NCBI RefSeq assembly: GCF_900091605.1
Contig: NZ_FMCQ01000001.1
Coordinates: 372,001-436,000 of the forward strand
Direction of reading: 5' to 3'
Source: Micromonospora tulbaghiae
Lineage (GTDB): Bacteria; Actinomycetota; Actinomycetes; Mycobacteriales; Micromonosporaceae
DNA length: 64,000 nucleotides
Shown here: piece after piece, positions 16,989-26,689 of the stretch
Position numbering within the stretch: the stretch's first letter is position 1
How the letters are laid out: each line of letters opens with the position of its first letter
Made by a program: the position numbers and the translations under genes
Notes under the pieces: model-generated
Databases searched by the model: none
What the model saw: the letters and a program-made list of their open reading frames with translations, nothing else
Told to the model about the DNA's origin: nothing

Positions 16989-18281
16989 GTGCAGAGTGTC
17001 CGGCGGGTCGCGGTCATCGGGGGCAACCGCATCCCCTTCGCCCGGTCCAACTCGCGCTACGCGCACGCGTCCAACTCCGACATGCTCGGTGCGGCGCTCG
17101 ACGGGCTGGTCGCCCGGTTCGGGCTGGCCGGCGAGCGGGTCGGCGAGGTGGTGGCCGGCGCGGTGCTCAAGCACTCCCGCGACTTCAACCTCACCCGCGA
17201 GGTGGTGCTCGGCTCCCGGCTCGACCCGCACACCCCCGCGTACGACATCCAGCAGGCCTGCGGCACCGGGCTGGAGGCCGCCATCCTGGTCGCCAACAAG
17301 ATCGCCCTCGGGCAGATCGAGGTCGGAATCGCCGGTGGCGTCGACACCACCTCCGACGCGCCGCTCGCCGTCAACGAGGACATGCGGCGCACCCTGATCC
17401 AGCTCAACTCGGCCCGCACGCTCGGCGAACGCCTCAAGATCGCGGCGAAGCTGCGCCCGCACCAGCCGTTCAAGCCGGACATCCCGCGCAACGCCGAACC
17501 CCGTACCGGGCTGTCCATGGGTGAGCACGCGGCCCGGACCGCGCTGCGCTGGAACGTCGACCGCGCCGCGCAGGACGAACTGGCGCTGCGCTCGCACCAG
17601 CGGCTCGCCGCCGCGTACGACAAGGGGTTCTTCGACGACCTGATGACCCCCTACCTGGGGCTGACCCGGGACCAGAACCTGCGGCCGGACACCAGCCTGG
17701 AGAAGCTCGGCTCGCTCAAGCCGGTCTTCGGCGCCTCGGGCGCGGACGCCGAGCGGGCCACCATGACCGCCGGCAACTCCTCGCCGCTCACCGACGGCGC
17801 GTCGACCGTGCTGCTCGCCTCCGAGGAGTGGGCCAAGGCGCACAACCTGCCGGTGCTGGCGTGGTTCTCCTGGTCCGAGGCCGCCGCCGTCGACTTCGTG
17901 CACGGCGACGAGGGCCTGCTGATGGCCCCCGCGTACGCCGTGCCCCGGATGCTCGCCCGCGCCGGGCTGAGCCTCCAGGACTTCGACTTCTACGAGATCC
18001 ACGAGGCGTTCGCCTCGCAGGTGCTGGCCACGCTGGCCGCCTGGGAGTCGCCGGAGTTCTGCAAGGAGCGCCTCGGCCTGGACGCCCCGCTCGGCTCGAT
18101 CGACCGGGACAAGCTCAACGTCAACGGCTCGTCGCTGGCGGCCGGGCACCCGTTCGCCGCCACCGGCGGCCGGATCGTCGCCACGCTCGCCAAGCTGCTG
18201 GATCAGAAGGGGAGCGGGCGCGGCCTGATCTCCATCTGCGCGGCCGGCGGGCAGGGCGTGACCGCGATCCTCGAGCGCTGA
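16989..18281 (+). CDS. fadA2: Acetyl-CoA acetyltransferase / thiolase (FadA2-FadI type)
   Basis: A 430-residue thiolase that cleaves or condenses 3-ketoacyl-CoA. The nucleophilic cysteine is in QQACGTGLEAA (Cys91). The C-terminal motifs NVNGSSLAAGHPFAATGGR and CAAGGQG supply the active-site His and second Cys. GTG 16989 follows GAGGAGG. Gene order with fabG4 and htdX suggests a beta-oxidation or reversed chain-elongation module on acyl-CoA. Longer upstream in-frame starts lie in antisense territory of fabG4 and are not credible. Confidence 0.95.
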   Translation: MQSVRRVAVIGGNRIPFARSNSRYAHASNSDMLGAALDGLVARFGLAGERVGEVVAGAVLKHSRDFNLTREVVLGSRLDPHTPAYDIQQACGTGLEAAILVANKIALGQIEVGIAGGVDTTSDAPLAVNEDMRRTLIQLNSARTLGERLKIAAKLRPHQPFKPDIPRNAEPRTGLSMGEHAARTALRWNVDRAAQDELALRSHQRLAAAYDKGFFDDLMTPYLGLTRDQNLRPDTSLEKLGSLKPVFGASGADAERATMTAGNSSPLTDGASTVLLASEEWAKAHNLPVLAWFSWSEAAAVDFVHGDEGLLMAPAYAVPRMLARAGLSLQDFDFYEIHEAFASQVLATLAAWESPEFCKERLGLDAPLGSIDRDKLNVNGSSLAAGHPFAATGGRIVATLAKLLDQKGSGRGLISICAAGGQGVTAILER

Positions 18282-18376
18282 CGGGCGACGCCCGCCCGGT
18301 TCGTCGGCCGGGCGGGCAACCCGCGTGCCGGCTCGTTCCGTCCCCTGGGCATGAGGCGAACGAGGAGCGGCACCCC

Positions 18377-18892
18377 GTGACCGGGCGCGACGAGGAGTTC
18401 CGCGACTACGTGACCGCCCGGCTGGAGCCGCTGCGCCGGACGGCGTACCTGCTGTGCCGGGACTGGCACACGGCGGACGACCTGGTGTCGATCACGTTGA
18501 GCAAGCTCTACCGCAACTGGCGGCGGGCGCTCGGCGCGGACAACCTCGACGCGTACGTCCGGGGGATGCTCACCAACGCGTGGCTGGACGAGCGGCGCCG
18601 GCCGTGGCGGCGGGAGCGGAGCACCGACGAGGTGCCGGACCGGGCGGACCTGGCAGCCGGGGAGCCGTCGGTCGGTGAGCGGGAGATGCTGCTGGAGATG
18701 CTGGGCCGGCTCGCGCCGAGGCGACGGGCGGTCGTGGTGCTCCGCTTCTACTGCGACCTGTCGGTCGAGGAGACCGCGAAGATCCTCGGCGTCAGCACCG
18801 GAACCGTGAAGAGTCAGGCCGCCCGTGCGCTGGAGACGCTGCGGCTGCTCGCCTCGCCACATTCGGCAGTGGAGAGCGGGAGGCAGAGATGA
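18377..18892 (+). CDS. ECF sigma factor, SigE-family
   Basis: A 171-residue sigma-70 of the group often labelled SigE family in actinomycetes. Region 2 shows RRTAYLLCRDWHTADDLV and TLSKLYRNW; region 4 shows LAPRRRAVVVLRFYCDLSVEETA followed by ILGVSTGTVKSQAARAL. GTG 18377 follows GAGGAG with good spacing. The stop overlaps the start of the next gene by four bases (ATGA), so the two are co-translated. The partner looks like a membrane-anchored anti-sigma or sensor, but lacks a zinc motif. Confidence 0.93.
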   Translation: MTGRDEEFRDYVTARLEPLRRTAYLLCRDWHTADDLVSITLSKLYRNWRRALGADNLDAYVRGMLTNAWLDERRRPWRRERSTDEVPDRADLAAGEPSVGEREMLLEMLGRLAPRRRAVVVLRFYCDLSVEETAKILGVSTGTVKSQAARALETLRLLASPHSAVESGRQR

Positions 18893-19635
18893 CGTACCGG
18901 CAGATCTTCGACGAGGCGATCGGCGACGCGCCGCCGACGGCGGTGGACGTGGACGGCCTGGTGGCGCGGGAGGGGCGGCGTCGGCGGCGACGGGTGGGGG
19001 CGTACGCCTCGGCGACGGCGGTGCTGGCGCTGGCGCTCGGCGTCGGCGTGGTCGTGCAGCCGGGTGCGTCCGGCGGCCCGGCGCCCACCCGCCCGGCCGC
19101 GTCGGCCACCGCCCGGTCCGAGCCGGAGCGCCTGCAGGCGGCGTTCCAGGCCGCGTTCAACCGGGAGGCGCCGGACCTGCGGTGGGTGCAGGGCGGGTCG
19201 ACCGGCGACCACAAGACCTGGGACGGCCCGGTCACCGAAACGCCGCCGTGGACGGTGAAGCCGTTCCAGTGGGAGTCCATGACCGGGTGGTTCGCGGTGG
19301 GTGTCGCCGCTCGGGGCGAGGTCCGGTCGTACCTGAACATCGACGTGGGCAGGATGCGCCCCGGCCACACGCCTGGTCCGGGCGAGTGCACTCCCGGCCG
19401 GGTCAAGTGCCGGTCCTTCACCGGCCCCGAGGGTGAGCTGGTGGTGGCCAGCGACTTCGAGGGCAGGCGCCTGGTCGGGCCGGTGACCGAACGGACGGTC
19501 CTGCGTTCCGTGACCGTCCAGCGGGCCGACGGCACCCACGTGACGGTGCAGACGCATTCGTCCACCGACCGGCACCTGATGACCGTCGAGGAGATGGCCG
19601 CTGTCGCGCTGGACCCGGAGATCCGGCTGGGCTGA
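18889..19635 (+). CDS. Single-pass membrane protein, probable anti-sigma partner
   Basis: A 248-residue protein whose first 37 residues are cytosolic and end with an Arg-rich stop-transfer (GRRRRRRV), followed by one membrane span at about 38-57 and an extracytoplasmic domain of about 185 residues with two cysteines (near GECTPGRVKC). No HxxxCxxC zinc motif of the classic ZAS anti-sigma is present. The role is inferred from the four-base overlap with the sigma gene. The external domain is not recognised and may sense an envelope signal. Confidence 0.7.
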   Translation: MTYRQIFDEAIGDAPPTAVDVDGLVAREGRRRRRRVGAYASATAVLALALGVGVVVQPGASGGPAPTRPAASATARSEPERLQAAFQAAFNREAPDLRWVQGGSTGDHKTWDGPVTETPPWTVKPFQWESMTGWFAVGVAARGEVRSYLNIDVGRMRPGHTPGPGECTPGRVKCRSFTGPEGELVVASDFEGRRLVGPVTERTVLRSVTVQRADGTHVTVQTHSSTDRHLMTVEEMAAVALDPEIRLG

Positions 19636-19721
19636 GGGCGTCCCGGTCCGGCCTGCCCACAGGCCGGACCGGGGACCGGCGTCGCCGGGGCCGGCCCGGG
19701 CGTCGTGAAAGACTGAGGTAC

Positions 19722-21146
19722 GTGACGACGATCCCGAACGTGCTCGCCAACCGGTACGCCTCGCCCGAACTGGTCGCCCTCTGGTCACCGGAGGAGAAGG
19801 TCCGGATGGAGCGCCGGCTCTGGCTGGCGGTGCTCAAGGCCCAGCGTGATCTCGGTGTGCCGGTGCCGGACGGGGTGGTCGAGGCGTACGAGCGGGTGGT
19901 CGACCAGGTCGACCTGGCCTCGATCGCGGCCCGCGAGCGGGTCACCCGGCACGACGTGAAGGCCCGGATCGAGGAGTTCAGCGCGCTCGCCGGGCACGAG
20001 CACGTGCACAAGGGGATGACCTCTCGTGACCTCACCGAGAACGTCGAGCAGCTCCAGATCCGGGCCTCGCTGGAGCTGATCCGGGACCGGGTGGTCGCCA
20101 CGCTGGCCCGGCTGGGCTGGCACGCGGGCGAGTACTCCGCGCTGGTGATGACCGGCCGGTCGCACAACGTCGCCGCGCAGGCCACCACGCTGGGCAAGCG
20201 TTTCGCGTCGGCGGCGGAGGAGTTGCTGATCGCGTACGAGCGGCTGGAGGACCTGATCGGCCGCTACCCGCTGCGCGGGATCAAGGGGCCGGTGGGCACC
20301 GCCGCCGACCAGCTCGACCTGTTCGACGGCGACGCCGGCAAGGTGGCCGAGCTGGAGCAGCGGGTGGCCGGGCACCTGGGGTTCAGCCGGGTGCTGGACA
20401 GCGTCGGCCAGGTCTACCCGCGCTCGCTGGACTTCGACGTGCTCTCCGCGCTGGCCCAGGTGGCCGCCGCGCCGTCGTCGCTGGCGACCACGATCCGGCT
20501 GATGGTCGGTCAGGAACTGGTCACCGAGGGCTTCAAGCCGGGCCAGGTCGGTTCCAGCGCGATGCCGCACAAGATGAACACGCGCTCGTCGGAGCGGGTG
20601 AACGGGTTCGCGGTGATCATCCGGGGTTACCTGTCGATGGTCGGCGAGCTGGCCGGCGACCAGTGGAACGAGGGCGACGTCTCCTGCTCGGTGGTGCGCC
20701 GGGTCGCGCTGCCTGACGCGTTCTTCGCCGCCGACGGACTGTTCCAGACGTTCCTCACCGTGCTGGACGAGTTCGGCCCGTACCCGGCGGTGATCAACCG
20801 GGAGCTGGAGCGCTTCCTGCCGTTCCTGGCCACCACGAAGATCCTGGTGGCGGCCGTACGCCAGGGTGTGGGCCGGGAAGTCGCGCACGAGGTGATCAAG
20901 GAGCACGCGGTCGCCGTGGCGCTGGCCATGCGGGAGAAGGGCGCGACCGAGAACGACCTGTTCGACCGGCTCGCCACGGACGGCCGGCTGGGCCTGACCC
21001 GGGCCGAGATCGACACCCTGGTGGCCGACCGCAACGCCTTCGTGGGCGCCGCCGCCGACCAGGTCAACCGCGTGACCGCCAGAATCACCAAGATCGTGGA
21101 AGCCCACCCCCAGGCCGCCACCTACTCCCCGCCCCCCATCCTCTGA
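19722..21146 (+). CDS. purB: Adenylosuccinate lyase
   Basis: PurB removes fumarate from SAICAR and from adenylosuccinate, so it acts both in de novo IMP synthesis and in AMP formation. The fumarase-superfamily signature SSAMPHKMNTRSSE is present near residue 287, with TSRDLTENVEQ near 105 and a catalytic His in GRSHNVAAQATT near 147. At 474 residues it is normal for the actinobacterial class. GTG 19722 is preceded by TGAGGTAC. The dispersed palindrome at 21157 begins 11 bases after the stop. Confidence 0.97.
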   Translation: MTTIPNVLANRYASPELVALWSPEEKVRMERRLWLAVLKAQRDLGVPVPDGVVEAYERVVDQVDLASIAARERVTRHDVKARIEEFSALAGHEHVHKGMTSRDLTENVEQLQIRASLELIRDRVVATLARLGWHAGEYSALVMTGRSHNVAAQATTLGKRFASAAEELLIAYERLEDLIGRYPLRGIKGPVGTAADQLDLFDGDAGKVAELEQRVAGHLGFSRVLDSVGQVYPRSLDFDVLSALAQVAAAPSSLATTIRLMVGQELVTEGFKPGQVGSSAMPHKMNTRSSERVNGFAVIIRGYLSMVGELAGDQWNEGDVSCSVVRRVALPDAFFAADGLFQTFLTVLDEFGPYPAVINRELERFLPFLATTKILVAAVRQGVGREVAHEVIKEHAVAVALAMREKGATENDLFDRLATDGRLGLTRAEIDTLVADRNAFVGAAADQVNRVTARITKIVEAHPQAATYSPPPIL

Positions 21147-21156
21147 CCTTTGCCGG

Positions 21157-21217
21157 GTCGATCATGAAGTTGACGGCACTCAGGGAGATCATTCCTGCCG
21201 TCAACTTCATGATCGAC
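21157..21217. repeat. Dispersed palindromic repeat (GATCATGAAGTTGACGGCA type)
   Basis: Perfect 21-22 base arms (21157-21178 and 21196-21217) with core CGATCATGAAGTTGACGGCA flank a 17-base loop between convergent purB and the YbjQ gene. The stem could serve as a bidirectional terminator. A variant of the same unit sits inside htdX at 15401. Confidence 0.9.
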
Positions 21218-21233
21218 GCCGTAAACGGGTGGG

Positions 21234-21692
21234 TCACGGGCCGGTGGGGGTCTCGGCTGCGGAACTCAGGTTGGGGGCGCTCGCGGGTTCGGCGATGCCG
21301 CCGGGCGCGGTGGCGATCTCCGGGTCGTGGGCGGTCTCGGCCGCGATCGCCGGCTGGTCCGGCGGCATGACGTCCGGCATCTTCGGCGCGACGATCACCG
21401 CTGTGCCGTACGCGCAGATCTCCATCCACATCTCGCCGCAGTCGCGGCTGTCGAAGCGCATGCCGATCACCGCGTTCGCGCCCAGGCGGCGCGCCTCCTC
21501 GCCGAGGCGGGCCACCGAGTCGGTACGCCACCGCGTCAGGTTGTCCGGCGCCAACGGGTCGTAGGCGCCACCGCGCAGGTTCTTGACCCCCTCGCGGTAC
21601 GGGTTGCGGGTCCTCGCCATCGAGGAGACCACTTCGCCGAGGATCTGGCGGATCTCGTAGCCGGGCAGTTGATCCGTCGTCACGACCAGCAC
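21234..21692 (-). CDS. YbjQ/UPF0145 family protein
   Basis: A 152-residue protein whose first 105 residues match the YbjQ fold: VTTDQLPGYEIRQILGEVV, TRNPYREGVKNL, and LGANAVIGMRFDS near 80. Family members form pentamers of uncertain function, perhaps metal binding. The C-terminal 45 residues are an Ala/Pro-rich tail (MPDVMPPDQPAIAAE...). GTG 21692 is chosen from family alignment; longer upstream starts add a basic stretch not seen in the family. It converges on purB. Confidence 0.82.
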   Translation of the reverse strand: MLVVTTDQLPGYEIRQILGEVVSSMARTRNPYREGVKNLRGGAYDPLAPDNLTRWRTDSVARLGEEARRLGANAVIGMRFDSRDCGEMWMEICAYGTAVIVAPKMPDVMPPDQPAIAAETAHDPEIATAPGGIAEPASAPNLSSAAETPTGP

Positions 21693-21821
21693 GCTTCCGA
21701 TGCTGTCAGTCCCCGGCCGGGTGGTTCGCGAGCCGTGTTCAGCTGATCGGATGCTGAAAAACGGCGCGGCGCGGACGGCCGGGTCGCACCCGGCCGATCC
21801 GCGCCGCATCGGCATCAACCG

Positions 21822-22505
21822 TCAGACACCGGCCGTCGAGGTGATCCAGGACCGGTTGTACGCGACACTGCCGTAGTTCTGGATGCTGGAGCCGTCGGCG
21901 GTGGAGGCGACGCCGACCTGCCGGCCGTTGTAGAACTGCGGGCCGCCCGAGTCGCCCCGCCACGCGTTGCCGTTGACCCGGGTGCTCCGGATCGCCTGGC
22001 CGCCGTACGCGTCGGTGACGCTGGTGCTGGTCACCTGAACGGTGGCGGTCTTGAGCTGGGGCGACGCGCCGCAGCCGCTGTAGCAGGTCATGCCCCAGCC
22101 GTAGATGGTGTTGGTGGAGCCGACCGGCGGGTTGCTGGTGGCCAGCGACACGGCGGAGGTGCTGACCGTGCTGGACAGGCGCAGCAGGGCCAGGTCGTAG
22201 CGGGTGTACGAGGCGCTCACGGTGCGGGTCACGCCGCCCGAGGCGTAGTAGACGCTGCCGACCCGCACGGACATGGTGCCGCTGACGCAGTGCCGGGCGG
22301 TGAGCACCCACTGGGGCGCGATCACGCTGCCGGAGCAGGTGAACGAGCCGTTGCTGAAGACGGCCGCGGCCCACGGCGCGGACGAGACGGTGCCGCCGCC
22401 GATGATCGGCTGGGGGCCGGCCGGCGCGGCGGTGGCACCGGAGGCGGTGGCCAGGACGCCGGCCAGCGCGGTGGTCAGCACGGCGAGCAGGGGACGGAGG
22501 CGCAT
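21822..22505 (-). CDS. Secreted trypsin-like serine protease (S1)
   Basis: A 227-residue chymotrypsin-fold protease. The Sec signal peptide (residues 1-27, ending ATAAP) is followed by mature PIIGGGTVSSAPW. The triad is complete: His in LTARHCV, Asp in YDLALLRL, Ser in GDSGGPQF. Three cysteine pairs are plausible. It resembles the small extracellular trypsin-like enzymes of Streptomyces and is likely exported for nutrient use. The gene is divergent from the region upstream of purS, and a palindrome lies about 85 bases upstream of its start. Confidence 0.95.
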   Translation of the reverse strand: MRLRPLLAVLTTALAGVLATASGATAAPAGPQPIIGGGTVSSAPWAAAVFSNGSFTCSGSVIAPQWVLTARHCVSGTMSVRVGSVYYASGGVTRTVSASYTRYDLALLRLSSTVSTSAVSLATSNPPVGSTNTIYGWGMTCYSGCGASPQLKTATVQVTSTSVTDAYGGQAIRSTRVNGNAWRGDSGGPQFYNGRQVGVASTADGSSIQNYGSVAYNRSWITSTAGV

Positions 22506-22975
22506 GTCGGGGCTCCTTCTGCGCGGACGCCCGGGGGTGCCGGGCAGGGGGTGACACCCGCCGGATGGGGTGGGCCGGCGAGGGACGTCGATCTAACTCA
22601 TCGACATCTGACGATGCATGCTACGGCCGCGCCGCCCTCTGTCACAAGATGCGGATCGAATCGCGCCGATGGCGTGACGCGCGCCGCGCGCCGTGCGGGC
22701 CTGCTGTCGGATACCGGTCCAAGGTGGGGTGTTTCGCGGCAGAATGCCTGCTGGGAGGTGTTGCCGAGGGGCACCTACGAGCACGGAGCGCAACGAATTC
22801 GCATCGACGCCGCAACGAACGGGCAACGGTGCCCGTCCGGCGCCGCCGACGGGGCCGATCGGTGCCGGAACTGCCCCCGGCCGGTGCGGGCCGGGCGGTA
22901 TCTGCCAGGTAGGCTGGCTGCGCTCGCCCGATTGTTGGGCCGGCACCCAACTGCGTACACAGTCAGGAGTGCCCC
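22506..22975. other. 470-base intergenic region between protease and purS
   Basis: No gene is supported in either strand. It contains an operator-like palindrome GTCGAT-N7-ATCGAC (22587-22605) upstream of the protease, a short hairpin GCCAG-N5-CTGGC near 22909, and a hairpin GTTGGG-N6-CCCAAC (22934-22951) 24 bases before purS. The purS promoter must lie here; no known purine riboswitch pattern is visible. Confidence 0.6.
22587..22605. promoter_or_regulatory. Palindrome upstream of the secreted protease
   Basis: Perfect six-base arms GTCGAT and ATCGAC separated by seven bases, 82-100 bases upstream of the protease ATG. The size and symmetry suit a dimeric regulator. No regulator gene is adjacent. 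Confidence 0.4.
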
Positions 22976-23239
22976 GTGCCTCGCGTCGTAGTCGACGTCA
23001 TGCTCAAGCCCGAGATCCTCGATCCGCAGGGCCAGGCCGTCGCAAACGCGCTGCCCCGCCTCGGCGTCAGTGACGTCGCCTCGGTTCGGATCGGCAGGCG
23101 GATCGAGATCGAGTTCACCGGCGAACCGGACCTGGACCGGGCCCGGGAGATCGCCGACAAGCTGCTGGCCAACCCGGTAATCGAGGACTTCACCGTCCGC
23201 GTGGTCACCGCCGACGAGACCGCGGGCGCGCAGTCGTGA
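22976..23239 (+). CDS. purS: FGAM synthase small subunit PurS
   Basis: An 87-residue PurS protein that bridges PurQ and PurL in the three-part FGAM synthase of Gram-positive bacteria. It begins [22 protein letters not shown] and has [11 protein letters not shown] near residue 40, both typical. GTG 22976 follows CAGGAG. The stop overlaps the purQ start by four bases (GTGA), so subunits are made in step. Confidence 0.95.
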   Translation: MPRVVVDVMLKPEILDPQGQAVANALPRLGVSDVASVRIGRRIEIEFTGEPDLDRAREIADKLLANPVIEDFTVRVVTADETAGAQS

Positions 23240-23919
23240 CCGCCCGGGTCGGTGTGGTCACCTTCCCCGGCTCCCTCGACGACGGGGACGCGGCCCGGGC
23301 CGTACGGATCGCCGGCGCCGAGGCGGTCCGGCTCTGGCACGGCGACCCGGACCTGCACGGCGTGGACGCGGTCGTCCTGCCCGGTGGCTTCTCCTACGGC
23401 GACTACCTGCGCTGCGGCGCCATCGCCCGGTTCGCCCCGGTGATGGAGACGATCGTCCAGGCCGCGCGTGGTGGCCTGCCGGTGCTCGGCATCTGCAACG
23501 GCTTCCAGATCCTCTGCGAGGCGCACCTGCTGCCCGGCGCGCTCACCCGCAACCAGCACCTGCACTTCCGCAACCGGGACCAGGTCCTGCGGATCGAGAG
23601 CACCGGCACCGCCTGGACGAACACGTTCCAGCCGGGCCAGGAGGTGCTCATCCCGGTCAAGAACGGCGAGGGCTGCTACGTCGCCGACCCCGCGACGCTC
23701 GATCGGCTGGAGGGCGAGGGCCGCGTCGTCGCCCGCTACGTCGGCGGCAACCCCAACGGATCGCAGCGCGACATCGCCGCGATCACCAACGAGGCCGGCA
23801 ACGTCGTCGGCATCATGCCGCACCCCGAGCACGCGGTGGAGGCGCTCACCGGCCCCTCCCTGGACGGCCTCGGCTTCTTCACCTCGGTGCTCAAGCATCT
23901 GGTGGGAGCGCCGGCGTGA
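23236..23919 (+). CDS. purQ: FGAM synthase glutaminase subunit
   Basis: A class I glutamine amidotransferase of 227 residues that supplies ammonia to PurL. The nucleophile is Cys in VLGICNGFQ near residue 88; the His-Glu pair is in [11 protein letters not shown] near 196. It overlaps purS by four bases. A 64-base gap separates it from purL, so it is part of the purSQL operon, making FGAM from FGAR, glutamine and ATP. Confidence 0.97.
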   Translation: MTARVGVVTFPGSLDDGDAARAVRIAGAEAVRLWHGDPDLHGVDAVVLPGGFSYGDYLRCGAIARFAPVMETIVQAARGGLPVLGICNGFQILCEAHLLPGALTRNQHLHFRNRDQVLRIESTGTAWTNTFQPGQEVLIPVKNGEGCYVADPATLDRLEGEGRVVARYVGGNPNGSQRDIAAITNEAGNVVGIMPHPEHAVEALTGPSLDGLGFFTSVLKHLVGAPA

Positions 23920-23983
23920 TGGTGGCCGGGAACATCGGTCGGCCCACCCGCCGCACCGGCGGCGAGCGCAGCAAGGAGACGTC

Positions 23984-26689
23984 ATGACCACCCATCCGGA
24001 CCCGGCCCTGCGCGAGCCGCAGGGCGTGGTGCCGCAGGCCGGCCCGACCGACGACTGGGCGCTGGGCGTGGACACCGTTCCCCGGGCCGCCGACTCGCCG
24101 GAGGAGCTTCAGCCGTACGCTGAGCTGGGCCTCCGCGACGACGAGTACGACCGGATCCGGCACATCCTCGGCCGCCGGCCCACCCAGGCCGAGCTGGCCA
24201 TGTACTCGATCATGTGGAGCGAGCACTGCTCCTACAAGTCGAGCAAGGTGCACCTGCGCCAGTTCGGCGAGAAGGCGCCGCCGAGTGACCGGCTGCTCGC
24301 CGGCATCGGCGAGAACGCCGGCGTCGTCCAGGTCTCCGACGATCTGGCGGTGACCTTCAAGGTCGAGTCGCACAACCACCCGAGCTTCGTCGAGCCGTAC
24401 CAGGGCGCGGCGACCGGCGTCGGCGGCATCGTCCGCGACATCCTCGCCATGGGCGCCCGCCCGGTCGCCGTGATGGACCCGCTGCGCTTCGGCGCGGCCG
24501 ACCACCCGGACACCGCCCGCGTGCTGCCCGGCGTGGTTGCCGGCGTCGGCGGCTACGGCAACTGCCTCGGTCTGCCCAACATCGGCGGCGAGGTCGTCTT
24601 CGACCCCTGCTACCAGGGCAACCCGCTGGTCAACGCGCTCTGCCTGGGCGTGCTGCCGGTCGACCGGCTCCAGAAGAAGGACGCCACCGGCCCCGGCAAC
24701 ATCGTGGTGCTGATGGGCGCCAAGACCGGCCGCGACGGCATCGGCGGCGTGTCGGTGCTCGCCAGCGCCACCTTCGACGAGGGCAGCGAGCAGCGCCGCC
24801 CGTCCGTGCAGGTCGGCGACCCCTTCATGGAGAAGCTGCTCATCGAGGCGTGCCTGGAGCTGTACGACGCCGAGCTGGTCGTCGGCATCCAGGACCTCGG
24901 CGGCGCCGGCCTGACCTGCGCACTCACCGAGACCGCCGCCTCCGCCGGCACCGGCATGCGGGTCTGGCTGGAGCGCGTGCCGCTGCGCGAGCCCTCGATG
25001 GAGCCGCACGAGATCCTGGCCAGCGAGTCCCAGGAGCGGATGCTGCTCGTCGTCTCGCCGGACAAGCTCGACGCGGTGCTCAAGACCGCCGAGAAGTGGG
25101 GCGTCTGGGCCACCGCCATCGGCGAGGTCACCGCGCCGTCGGCGGACGGCCGGCCGGGCCGGCTGGTCGTCACCTGGCGCGACCAGCTCGTGGTGGACGT
25201 GCCGCCGGGCTCGCTCGTCGACGACGGCCCGGTGTACGCCCGGCCGATGCGCGAGCCGGCCGACCTGATCCTGCTCCAGGCCGACCGCGCCGAGACGCTG
25301 CCCCGGCCGAGCACCCCGGAGGCGCTCCGGGAGACCGTGCTGCGCATGATCGCGTCGCCGAACCTGGCCGACAAGACCTGGGTCACCGAGCAGTACGACA
25401 GGTACGTGCTCGGCAACACCGTGCTCGCCCAGCCGGAGGACTCCGGCGTGATCCGGATCGACGAGCGCAGCGGCCTCGGTGTCGCGCTCTCCGTCGACGG
25501 CAACGGCCGGTACGCCCGCCTCGACCCGTACCACGGGACGAAGCTGGCGCTGGCCGAGGCGTACCGGAACGTGGCGGTGACCGGCGCGAAGCCGATCGCG
25601 GTGACCAACTGCCTGAACTTCGGCTCGCCGGAGGACCCGGGCGTGATGTGGCAGTTCGCCGAGGCCGTGCGTGGCCTGGCGGACGGCTGCCTGGAGCTGG
25701 GCATCCCGGTGACCGGCGGCAACGTCAGCTTCTACAACCAGACCGGCGCCGCGGCCATCCACCCGACCCCTGTGGTCGGCGTGCTGGGCGTGCTCGACGA
25801 CGTCGCCGACCGGGTGCCGATGGGCTTCGTGCCGCGTCCGTCCGGCGACCACGACCAGCTGTTCCTGCTGGGCGAGACGCACGTCGAGCTGTCCGGCTCG
25901 GAGTGGGCCTGGGTGACCCACGAGCACCTCGGCGGCATCCCGCCGCAGGTCGACCTGGCCCGCGAGCGGCAGCTCGCCGAGCTGCTGGCCGAGGCGGCCC
26001 GGGTCGGGCACCTCAGTTCCGCGCACGACCTGTCCGACGGCGGCCTGGCGCAGAGCCTGGTCGAGTCGGCCCTGCGCCGCGGCGTGGGCGCCCGGGTCGT
26101 GGTGCCGGAGCACTTCGCCGGTGGCTCGATGCCGTTCGTCTTCCTGTTCAGCGAGTCCGCCGGTCGCGTGCTGGTGTCGGTGCCGCGCGGCCACGAGAAG
26201 GCGTTCACCGCCCTCTGCGCCGAGCGGGGCGTGCCGTGGGAGTTCGTCGGCGTCACCGACCCGGCCTCCTCCGCGCTGGAGGTGCACGGCCAGTTCCGGA
26301 TCGGCCTGGACGAGCTGCGTGAGGCGCACACCGGTACGCTCCCGCGCCTGTTCGGTGCGGCCGAGGCGGCCCGGGTGGAGGTGGAGGCGACCCGTACCGG
26401 GACGACCACTGTGCTTCCGGCCACGGCCGAGCAGCCGGTCGGCGTGGACCCGGCCGAGGTCGACGCCGAGCCGATCGCCAAGGCCGGCCGGGACACCCCG
26501 CCGGTCGACGCCGAGGCGTCCGCACCCGCCGCCGAGGCGGAGCCCGAGTCGCCCGCTGCGGCGTCCGACGAGGCGATGCCGGCCGACGCGACGCCGGCAG
26601 TCGACGGAACTCCGGCCCAGGACGAGTCGGCGGCTGCCGACGGGTCCGACGGTCCGGCTTCCGGTGAGCCGGCGCCGGGTCAGCGCTGA
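23984..26689 (+). CDS. purL: FGAM synthase large subunit with a C-terminal acidic extension
   Basis: The 901-residue ATPase subunit of FGAM synthase. The N-terminal part shows [16 protein letters not shown] near 70, the catalytic ESHNHPSF near 127 and [14 protein letters not shown]. The C-terminal half has [16 protein letters not shown] and [11 protein letters not shown]. Ordinary small PurL ends near residue 780. Here about 120 more residues follow, rich in Ala, Pro, Glu and Asp with no predicted fold (for example [20 protein letters not shown]). ATG 23984 follows AAGGAG. The extension probably is disordered and its role is unknown. Confidence 0.96.
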   Translation: MTTHPDPALREPQGVVPQAGPTDDWALGVDTVPRAADSPEELQPYAELGLRDDEYDRIRHILGRRPTQAELAMYSIMWSEHCSYKSSKVHLRQFGEKAPPSDRLLAGIGENAGVVQVSDDLAVTFKVESHNHPSFVEPYQGAATGVGGIVRDILAMGARPVAVMDPLRFGAADHPDTARVLPGVVAGVGGYGNCLGLPNIGGEVVFDPCYQGNPLVNALCLGVLPVDRLQKKDATGPGNIVVLMGAKTGRDGIGGVSVLASATFDEGSEQRRPSVQVGDPFMEKLLIEACLELYDAELVVGIQDLGGAGLTCALTETAASAGTGMRVWLERVPLREPSMEPHEILASESQERMLLVVSPDKLDAVLKTAEKWGVWATAIGEVTAPSADGRPGRLVVTWRDQLVVDVPPGSLVDDGPVYARPMREPADLILLQADRAETLPRPSTPEALRETVLRMIASPNLADKTWVTEQYDRYVLGNTVLAQPEDSGVIRIDERSGLGVALSVDGNGRYARLDPYHGTKLALAEAYRNVAVTGAKPIAVTNCLNFGSPEDPGVMWQFAEAVRGLADGCLELGIPVTGGNVSFYNQTGAAAIHPTPVVGVLGVLDDVADRVPMGFVPRPSGDHDQLFLLGETHVELSGSEWAWVTHEHLGGIPPQVDLARERQLAELLAEAARVGHLSSAHDLSDGGLAQSLVESALRRGVGARVVVPEHFAGGSMPFVFLFSESAGRVLVSVPRGHEKAFTALCAERGVPWEFVGVTDPASSALEVHGQFRIGLDELREAHTGTLPRLFGAAEAARVEVEATRTGTTTVLPATAEQPVGVDPAEVDAEPIAKAGRDTPPVDAEASAPAAEAEPESPAAASDEAMPADATPAVDGTPAQDESAAADGSDGPASGEPAPGQR

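Noticed and set aside
15423..18281. A 952-codon plus-strand open frame that ends in the thiolase
   Set aside because: Only the last 430 residues are thiolase; the rest is antisense to fabG4/htdX. The real start is GTG 16989 with a strong SD.
22506..22975. Purine riboswitch before purS
   Set aside because: The conserved purine-aptamer loops are not visible; only short hairpins are seen.
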